From: Pseudoalteromonas sp. MSK9-3
GTDB taxonomy: Bacteria > Pseudomonadota > Gammaproteobacteria > Enterobacterales > Alteromonadaceae
Assembly: GCF_003590335.1 (NCBI RefSeq)
Contig: NZ_MIET01000004.1
Coordinates: 96,772 to 160,771, forward strand
Length of the DNA stretch: 64,000 nt
Direction of reading: 5' to 3'
Below the pieces are notes generated by a model. That model searched no databases. It had not been told where the DNA came from and worked only from the letters and a program-made list of their open reading frames with translations. Of this stretch, positions 58,672 to 64,000 are shown in pieces; positions within the stretch are counted from its first letter, which is position 1, and each line of letters starts with the position of its first letter. The position numbers were made by a program, and so were the translations under genes.

Positions 58672-60132
58672 TTACTGCGCTAAGTATCCTAACCGATTCA
58701 GCTCATCTGAGCGATGCTTAAGAGGGTCTTGAATTCTACATTTACCTGAAGCATTTCGGATAAATTGATGCAAACTCCAAGAATAATAGCCATCATAGTT
58801 ATAGCAATTGTATGAAATCAACTTATTTTTCAATAAATTAGGCGAAAATACTGCATGAGGGTTGACCTCATAAACTTTACTTTGTGTATTGATTGCATGT
58901 GAAGTAACGACAGGCGCTGCCCAAGACGATGACAATAAAGCCCAATCCGGAGCATACTGCATTCCGAACATATCAGAGGTCATTTTAGGCGTCTGATTAC
59001 GTTGAAAAAAATTAATTCGACCATAACCAAAGTTAACGTACATATCTATACTTTGATTACCACCGAACTCATTTTTAAATTGATCGAATACTTGTTGCCA
59101 ACCTGAGTCGCCATATTCAGAAACATGGGTATCGAAAGTTTCGGTTGTGTAAGGCTGAACTCGAATTCTATTCACATATTCGATAACATCTAATGCATCT
59201 GCATTATTGCTCGTGTCCCTTTTTCCTGATTGAATACCCAACGTATCTGGTGACTCAAACAAAGCTTGATAAACCGGCTTCAAAGACTCCAACAACTTTT
59301 TCGCACGAGAATCTGACAAACTACCGGAACACTCATTTTGCTGCCACGCCTGTTGTACGTGTGAACGTGTAAAACCGCCAGAATAGTTTACATACTCAAC
59401 ACCATGCTCATCAATCACGTCTGTTCGTATCGAGCTTGCAGCAGTTTGCATATAAGATGAAAGCGCATCATGATCTTTATCACATACTAGTGATTTATGC
59501 TGCAACAGTGGTAAAAAGCTTGCTGTATCAATTAATACGAACTCCGCCTTAGGGTTATGCTGAGCCAAATAACCAAGAACTTTAGAGCCATGACTAAAGT
59601 GCGATACTCCAGTCACATGGTCAGCAGTATCCGCAGGAGCTGCTGCACCATACGCAAGCGCCAAATCTCTTAACCATGCAGAAGCTAAAAAGCCAGGCTT
59701 CTGCTGTTGAGTATTAAAGTCTGTGTACTGAAATTGATCTAACTCTGTCAGTAACTTCTTGCCTAATTTAGAGATAGCAACACTTGGGTTACTCTCAACA
59801 AACGTTTGTGATGACACATCATAACTATAATGTGCCTTGATCCGACTGCGATATCTTAAAACACTCGCCAAGTCCATCCCTGAGTCCAAAACTAATACCG
59901 TTTGCCGGCTATCTACTCGCGCGGGATCATGTGCGCCATCATTGAATTCAACATGGGTAGTATCACACATGGCATGCACACTTTGCCCGCATTGAATGCC
60001 TTCCTGTGATATCCAATCAATTGTTTGCGTTACATATTCATCACTGAATACTTTAGTTGGATGAGAAAATGAAAGAGCAGGCAATGAAGAAGTGCCGAAC
60101 ATTAATGCACTCACTATTGATAACTTAACCAT
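58672..60132 (-). CDS. divergent subtilase-like secreted protein (paralog 1)
   Basis: A 486-residue protein from ATG 60132, with a Sec signal peptide (MVKLSIVSALMFGTSSLPALS). S8-like motifs: Asp83 (LVLDSGM), His181 (FSHGSKVLGYLA), a YVNYSGG strand, VNFGYG with Asn367, and Ser403 (SSSWAAPVVTSHA). It shares the full length with paralog 2, including the end CRIQDPLK...DELNRLG, and several Cys. The start overlaps the stop of the upstream membrane-protein gene (ATGGTTAA), so translation is coupled. A frame extension to 60186 would remove the signal peptide from the N-terminus. Fold and activity are inferred. Confidence 0.7.
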   Translation of the reverse strand: MVKLSIVSALMFGTSSLPALSFSHPTKVFSDEYVTQTIDWISQEGIQCGQSVHAMCDTTHVEFNDGAHDPARVDSRQTVLVLDSGMDLASVLRYRSRIKAHYSYDVSSQTFVESNPSVAISKLGKKLLTELDQFQYTDFNTQQQKPGFLASAWLRDLALAYGAAAPADTADHVTGVSHFSHGSKVLGYLAQHNPKAEFVLIDTASFLPLLQHKSLVCDKDHDALSSYMQTAASSIRTDVIDEHGVEYVNYSGGFTRSHVQQAWQQNECSGSLSDSRAKKLLESLKPVYQALFESPDTLGIQSGKRDTSNNADALDVIEYVNRIRVQPYTTETFDTHVSEYGDSGWQQVFDQFKNEFGGNQSIDMYVNFGYGRINFFQRNQTPKMTSDMFGMQYAPDWALLSSSWAAPVVTSHAINTQSKVYEVNPHAVFSPNLLKNKLISYNCYNYDGYYSWSLHQFIRNASGKCRIQDPLKHRSDELNRLGYLAQ

Positions 60133-60910
60133 TACTAGATCCTTGTTTGTTAAATAATGCTTGTACGCGTGCGATAGACTCATCAATACTAGAATTTCTT
60201 AGAAAAACTGAGCCAAAAATATTTGCATATATCTTCCGCACCCGATCATGTTGCTCATCACTGTAGCCGAGCTCAGTCATCACTATTTCAGGGTGTTCAA
60301 GTACCTGTGCTTCTTCAAACGTATTAATCGAAGCATGCACTAACTCTTCTAAATCTAAGTCTTGGCGTTTCTGAAACCCTTGGTTATCTAAGGCTTGCTG
60401 GTCAAGTACTTCCGCCAACTTAACCGTTGTATCATATAGTTGATGCGGTTCGCCCTGATTTGCCAATTCCTCAAGCAGCTTGATTGAATAAACTCGTGCT
60501 AACGCTTGCTCTTCACCAAAGCTCTGCTTTGCATTTTCTAAATTCAGTAAGGTGTTTTTTGCAATGTCGACAGTATCAGAATCTTTTAATAGCTCTTGTA
60601 ATTCAGCTTTCATAAAAGCAGATGAATTAAATTTTCCAACAGACATTTGCATACGTTCGAAAGCCACTAACATACGTTCTTTTGTATTAACTTCACCACT
60701 TTTTGGTAAAGGCTTTTCAGAGTCGATTTTGTCGCTAATTTTTGCGCTAATCTGTTCAAGCTTAGCTGTATTTGTTGTAATTAAAGACTGTTCCACATTG
60801 TGATTTTTCTCACTTAATTCACTGTGCTCAACATCACCCATATAATAAAATGCAGCTCCAACTAACACTGTAATTGATGCTGCTGATAAAATAATCTTTT
60901 TTGTACCCAT
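60125..60910 (-). CDS. single-pass membrane protein, unknown function
   Basis: A 261-residue protein with one N-terminal membrane helix (residues 5-24) and a long, charged, mainly helical domain outside (for example LLNLENAKQSFGEEQALARVYSIKLLEELANQ). No known domain was recognised. TGGAGG precedes ATG 60910. The stop overlaps the start of subtilase-like paralog 1. Such coupling suggests that the two products work together, perhaps as an anchor or inhibitor for the protease-like protein. Confidence 0.65.
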   Translation of the reverse strand: MGTKKIILSAASITVLVGAAFYYMGDVEHSELSEKNHNVEQSLITTNTAKLEQISAKISDKIDSEKPLPKSGEVNTKERMLVAFERMQMSVGKFNSSAFMKAELQELLKDSDTVDIAKNTLLNLENAKQSFGEEQALARVYSIKLLEELANQGEPHQLYDTTVKLAEVLDQQALDNQGFQKRQDLDLEELVHASINTFEEAQVLEHPEIVMTELGYSDEQHDRVRKIYANIFGSVFLRNSSIDESIARVQALFNKQGSSNG

Positions 60911-60936
60911 CCTAAACCTCCAGAGAAATGTAACGT

Positions 60937-60968
60937 AAGGTAAAGGAAACCTGCGCTCCCTTTACCTT
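60937..60968 (-). repeat. hairpin between the Hint gene and the membrane-protein gene
   Basis: AAGGTAAAGG pairs with CCTTTACCTT across 12 bases in the 65-bp gap. With no U-run it may be an mRNA-processing or stability element that sets different levels for the two halves of the cluster. Confidence 0.55.
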
Positions 60969-60975
60969 TAGAGGG

Positions 60976-61755
60976 TTACTTACGAATAATTACTTTACCA
61001 AGGTCAGCATGAAGCTGATTTTGCCAAGTAAGATCACCTACAAACATACCATTTGCAACAATGATATGGCTTGCTTTAGCGTCACCATTTGTTTCAAAGT
61101 TGTAAACATCATGCTTAGTGAACTCGCGAGTGATTGATGTTACTTCAAGCTCAGTTCCTTGTGCATTTAGCATCGTTTGACCAGCTTTAACATTTTTTGC
61201 AGAAATCATAGTACCATCACCTAACAACATACCGTGGTGCTGAGTAACTTTTAGCTCGTTGCCATCTTCAAATGTAAATACATATAAAGCCGGAGTTTCA
61301 GGTCCCTTCGTACGAGTTTTCATTTCAAACGAGTCAGTGCTTAAATCGTTTAAAGTCGCTTCGCCTGATAACGCAACAAGACCAAATGAGTTATCTAACT
61401 CTTTTGCACGAATGTCTTGAATTGAACCATCCTTCAATACACGAATAAGTGTATCTTGCTCAAAACAACCACACTTACATACAGCTGCAATATTTTGGCT
61501 GAAAAAGTCAATGATTGGATAGAAACCATTTGTTTTTCCCCACTCAGCGGCGCGGCGAGAAATCTTGCCGTTATCTACAGCCCATTCAATTCTCATGTGA
61601 CACTCGCTTTGAGAGATTGGTTGATTTACACAACGCCCAGCTACACCTGCATCAACTTGAGCACGGTTAGAGTATGTGGCTAAATCCATCGTTGCACTCG
61701 CATTGAATGCAAACAAACTCACTATTGCAGCAAAAAATAAAGATAGTACTTTCAT
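60976..61755 (-). CDS. secreted Hint (hedgehog/intein-type) domain protein
   Basis: A 259-residue protein: signal peptide (1-21, ending ASA), a short N-terminal domain (22-93, RCVNQPISQSECHMRIEW) and a Hint domain from Cys97. The cleavage-site motif is Gly-Cys-Phe (CKCGCFEQDTLIRVLKDG), as in hedgehog proteins. The second motif TQHHGM has Thr171 and His174, and the end shows HDVYNFET ... HIIVANGMFVGD. The intein-type terminal His-Asn is missing, so hedgehog-like one-step cleavage after Gly96, releasing the N-domain, is more likely than splicing. AAGGA precedes the ATG, 30 bp after the S8 gene. Confidence 0.78.
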   Translation of the reverse strand: MKVLSLFFAAIVSLFAFNASATMDLATYSNRAQVDAGVAGRCVNQPISQSECHMRIEWAVDNGKISRRAAEWGKTNGFYPIIDFFSQNIAAVCKCGCFEQDTLIRVLKDGSIQDIRAKELDNSFGLVALSGEATLNDLSTDSFEMKTRTKGPETPALYVFTFEDGNELKVTQHHGMLLGDGTMISAKNVKAGQTMLNAQGTELEVTSITREFTKHDVYNFETNGDAKASHIIVANGMFVGDLTWQNQLHADLGKVIIRK

Positions 61756-61785
61756 GTTCAGTTCCTTTTTAACTATTAACTAATT

Positions 61786-63300
61786 TTATTGATGATTTAT
61801 TTTAAGAGTTACGTTGTTAAACGCAGAGTAACCATATGCGGATATATACCATGTGCCCGCTTTAGGGTTACTGATTACACATGATTCGTTGGATGTATCT
61901 GGGTTTTCTGAGGCACAATCACTATCAAGAGGCCATGGTGCAATGCCGTGTTTGAGGTATAAATCTGCATCACCTGTACCGCCAGATAATGTGACACTTA
62001 AGCGTGATGTTCCAGCTGGTACATCATAAGTAAATAACTTATCTTCGCTTTTAGCACCACTAATTACCTTAACTAGGCCACCATCATCGCCACCAAGCTT
62101 GGCATATACTAGTTTATTAGGTGACCCTTTTACGTCACGAATAACATTTGGTGTAGCACCTGAAGATAAAGCGCTATCTAATTGTCCTGGACTTAAACTA
62201 GGGTTATTTGCTAACTTTAATGCAGCGACACCTGCCACGTGTGGGGCAGCCATAGACGTACCACTAATAGTACGTGTTGCATTATTCGATCCTATCCAAG
62301 CTGATTTTATTGAAGAGCCAGGCCCGAATACATCTATACATTTACCAAAATTAGAGAACCCTGAGCGACTGTCACCAGAAGTGGAAGATGCTACTGTAAT
62401 AGCCGCAGGTGTGCTTGCTGGTGAACGACCACATGCATCAGAGTTTTCATTACCGGCAGCAACAACAAATGCAACACCCTTATTTACTGCACTTGTAACA
62501 GCATTATTTACTGCTTGTGATTTTCCACCACCTAAGCTCATATTAGCTACAGATGGCCCGTTTGCATTATTCGCAACCCAATCGATACCAGCGATAACAC
62601 CCGCATAACTACCTGAACCTTGACAGTTAAGGACTCGAACACCAACTAGGTTAGTATTTTTAGCAACACCATAAACAGAGCCTCCAATAGTGCCGGCAAC
62701 GTGTGTACCATGCCCATTACAGTCAGATGCATCATTGTCATTATCAACAAAGTCATAACCACTACGAGCTCTACCACCAAATTCAGCGTGGCTATTCAAT
62801 ATACCGGTATCAATAACATAAGCAGTAACACCATTGCCTTGATTTGGCGCTTCATATTTGTTATCCAAAGGCAATGCTCTTTGATCGATACGGTCTAAGC
62901 CCCAGACTGGGTTATTTTGCAATATAGACAAGTCTGATTTAATTGGCTTCACTGAAACAACCGCATCCTGCTCTACAAAATCCACATCAGGGTGCGCTAA
63001 CAACTTAACCAATTGGTCTGGGTTAGCTATTACTGATACACCTGATAAACTTGCCGAATACTGTCGCTGCACTTCAATTCCTACTTCAGCGCTGATCTTA
63101 TCTGTTACCTTGGACGTAAATTCTAATTTAGCTTGCTTATCGCTGTTTATTACAACCTGAGGGACCTTATAAACAACAATATAGTTGTTATCAATTGCCT
63201 TAGTGCCTGCAGCATTGCTATAAAAATCAGCTGCTTGTGATGAGAACACTGTGCCTGCGAGTAAGCCCAGTGTAATTGGCGTAAGTCTCCATTTATTCAT
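61786..63300 (-). CDS. secreted proteinase K-like S8 protease
   Basis: A 504-residue extracellular protease. Order: signal peptide (1-24), I9 propeptide (about 38-118), S8 domain with Asp164 (VIDTGI), His197 (CNGHGTHVAG), Asn284 (AAGNEN) and Ser349 (GTSMAAPHVAG), and a C-terminal PPC domain (about 415-504, TGDADLYLKHG, GTWYISAYGY). Similar to Vibrio/Alteromonas alkaline proteases. AAGGA precedes the ATG. As the first gene of the minus-strand cluster it could activate or cut the downstream secreted proteins; this is inference. Confidence 0.95.
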   Translation of the reverse strand: MNKWRLTPITLGLLAGTVFSSQAADFYSNAAGTKAIDNNYIVVYKVPQVVINSDKQAKLEFTSKVTDKISAEVGIEVQRQYSASLSGVSVIANPDQLVKLLAHPDVDFVEQDAVVSVKPIKSDLSILQNNPVWGLDRIDQRALPLDNKYEAPNQGNGVTAYVIDTGILNSHAEFGGRARSGYDFVDNDNDASDCNGHGTHVAGTIGGSVYGVAKNTNLVGVRVLNCQGSGSYAGVIAGIDWVANNANGPSVANMSLGGGKSQAVNNAVTSAVNKGVAFVVAAGNENSDACGRSPASTPAAITVASSTSGDSRSGFSNFGKCIDVFGPGSSIKSAWIGSNNATRTISGTSMAAPHVAGVAALKLANNPSLSPGQLDSALSSGATPNVIRDVKGSPNKLVYAKLGGDDGGLVKVISGAKSEDKLFTYDVPAGTSRLSVTLSGGTGDADLYLKHGIAPWPLDSDCASENPDTSNESCVISNPKAGTWYISAYGYSAFNNVTLKINHQ

Positions 63301-63514
63301 AATTTATCCTTATTTTAATTATTAACTAAATATTTTAACACCTCGTTCAATACAAATACGAGTAGCCAATACTGCATACTTCAGAGACACTTACCATTCT
63401 ACCTAAATGAGGCGCAACAAAATCGTGACAGATAAGAAAGTAAAAATAAACAAAAAGGATGTAATTAATTAACATTTATTTATTTAATTAACAGAATCAA
63501 GCGAATATAAAAAA

Positions 63515-63554
63515 TTTAATTACCAATAAATAATATTATTTGTTGGTAATTAAA
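63515..63554. promoter_or_regulatory. 40-bp near-perfect palindrome
   Basis: TTTAATTACCAA (63515-63526) and its exact complement (63543-63554) flank an inner AAATAAT/ATTATTT dyad. Only one pair (63527/63542) is mismatched out of 20. It lies about 215 bp upstream of the S8 start and could be an operator or a cruciform-forming site. Confidence 0.65.
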
Positions 63555-63631
63555 AGTAAAAGGAGGAAACCTCTATAATAATTAAAAAAAACACAACTAA
63601 TAGAATTTAAATAAAAAAAAGCAATATCCAT

Positions 63632-63653
63632 ATAATCACATTAATGTGATTAT
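63632..63653. promoter_or_regulatory. 22-bp perfect palindrome
   Basis: ATAATCACATT is followed directly by its reverse complement AATGTGATTAT. It resembles an operator for a dimeric regulator. It lies 330 bp upstream of the S8 gene and about 160 bp before the IS end. Confidence 0.55.
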
Positions 63654-63810
63654 TAACTTAGGAATCAAGTTTATTAATTTTATAAAAAATTAAAGTAATA
63701 CCCGCTCTGAAAGGCTACATAGGTTAACAAACTGGCTTCGAGTAAACCCATTTACATAGTTTTTTACTGAGAATTAAACCGTTTAGACCTTTATCTATAT
63801 AACTCGTATC

Positions 63811-64000
63811 GGCGTTGTTTCCTAAATAATTGAACTTCTTTGGTTTGGTGCGATCAGATCATTAAATGCCTTAACCCATGATGCGAAATGAAGAAGAAAA
63901 TTAGGAATTGGTCACAGTACAACCGTGCTTTGGTTCAACGCGGTAACATCAATATTTGGCTAAGTGATAGTGCCATCTCAAAGTGGCAGAATACCGAAAA
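63811..64000 (+). mobile_element. left end of an IS5-family (IS903-group) insertion sequence, cut by window edge
   Basis: A GGCGTTGTTTCCTAAAT end resembles the IS903 terminal repeat (GGCTTTGTTGAATAAAT), and 77 bases later a transposase frame begins. The element runs past the end of the window, so the right repeat and target duplication cannot be checked. Confidence 0.7.
63888..64000 (+). CDS. IS903-type transposase, N-terminal part only
   Basis: The frame from ATG 63888 reads MKKKIRNWSQYNRALVQRG, then NINIWLSDSAISKWQN, and is still open at the window end. This matches the IS903-group N-terminus (ITNWPAYNKALINRGS ... FWLDDEAIQAW). The DDE catalytic region lies beyond the window. Confidence 0.8.
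   Translation, partial: MKKKIRNWSQYNRALVQRGNINIWLSDSAISKWQNTE

Larger units (their letters stand above)
63301..63810. other. AT-rich upstream region of the protease cluster
   Basis: About 510 bp with no coding frame of note. It holds the promoter of the minus-strand cluster and two unusual palindromes listed separately. It also contains AGGAGG at 63561-63566 followed by CCTC, which forms only a tiny hairpin and is not linked to a gene. Confidence 0.5.

Noticed and set aside
63632..63653. Palindrome with TCACA and TGTGA as a CRP site
   Set aside because: The half-sites are in the reverse order (TCACA-N4-TGTGA) to the CRP consensus TGTGA-N6-TCACA.

Overview
The window looks like chromosomal DNA of a marine gammaproteobacterium of the Alteromonadales, most likely Pseudoalteromonas or a close relative. 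This is inferred from gene content and order: SMC next to zipA-ligA, the csg curli set, a deseasin-like subtilase, a seven-copy tRNA-Val array and a hemA-prfA-prmC...sirB2-sirB1...kdsA block. No sequence search was run. All family names are read from the sequences by recognised motifs.

Layout. 1-5 kb: a DUF1330 gene divergent from a LysR gene, then a YhaJ-like LysR regulator divergent from DoxX, pirin and glutathionyl-hydroquinone reductase (yqjG) genes, which together look like a quinone/electrophile-stress unit. 5-8.5 kb: a PAS chemoreceptor, a 1 kb stretch without genes that holds the remnant of a small mobile repeat, then seven tandem tRNA-Val(UAC) genes behind one strong promoter. 8.5-18.5 kb: an atypical response regulator with a TPR tail, msrB, a DUF2919 membrane protein, and the housekeeping group ligA, zipA, smc and a TrmH-family methyltransferase. 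18.6-27 kb: a small secreted protein, a large deseasin-like S8 protease, and a curli locus (csgB, a 551-residue csgA, an intrinsic terminator, csgE-F-G, and a convergent CsgD-like regulator). 27-34 kb: small membrane and CBS proteins, cysZ, a GDPD lipoprotein, then rlmM-ygdD-hydrolase-gcvA. 34-47.6 kb: the conserved kdsA/sirB/prmC/prfA/hemA block, facing lolB-ispE-prs-rplY-pth-ychF on the other strand. 48-55.6 kb: a decayed tRNA-Gln/tRNA-Leu operon beside ubiF, then miaB-ybeZ-ybeY-corC-lnt, the same neighbourhood as in E. coli.

55.6-64 kb is accessory. Just after lnt there is an unlisted 52-codon gene for a peptide with a Gly-Gly leader (RiPP or bacteriocin-precursor-like), a complete 263-bp MITE-like element, and a leftover second copy of the lnt 3' end. 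This suggests foreign DNA entered at the end of lnt. Then follows a five-gene minus-strand cluster in transcription order: a proteinase K-like S8 protease, a secreted Hint (hedgehog/intein-type) protein with a Gly-Cys-Phe cleavage motif, a single-pass membrane protein, and two paralogous, highly divergent subtilase-like proteins that keep apparent Asp/His/Ser residues. Two intergenic hairpins split the cluster, and a 40-bp near-perfect palindrome lies upstream. The window ends in the start of an IS903-group IS5-family insertion sequence. This Hint/subtilase cluster is the best candidate here for an undescribed system, probably secreted or periplasmic proteolytic processing.

Overall the window is a conserved core with three accessory inserts: the curli/protease block, the post-lnt peptide and MITE segment, and the Hint-subtilase cluster.
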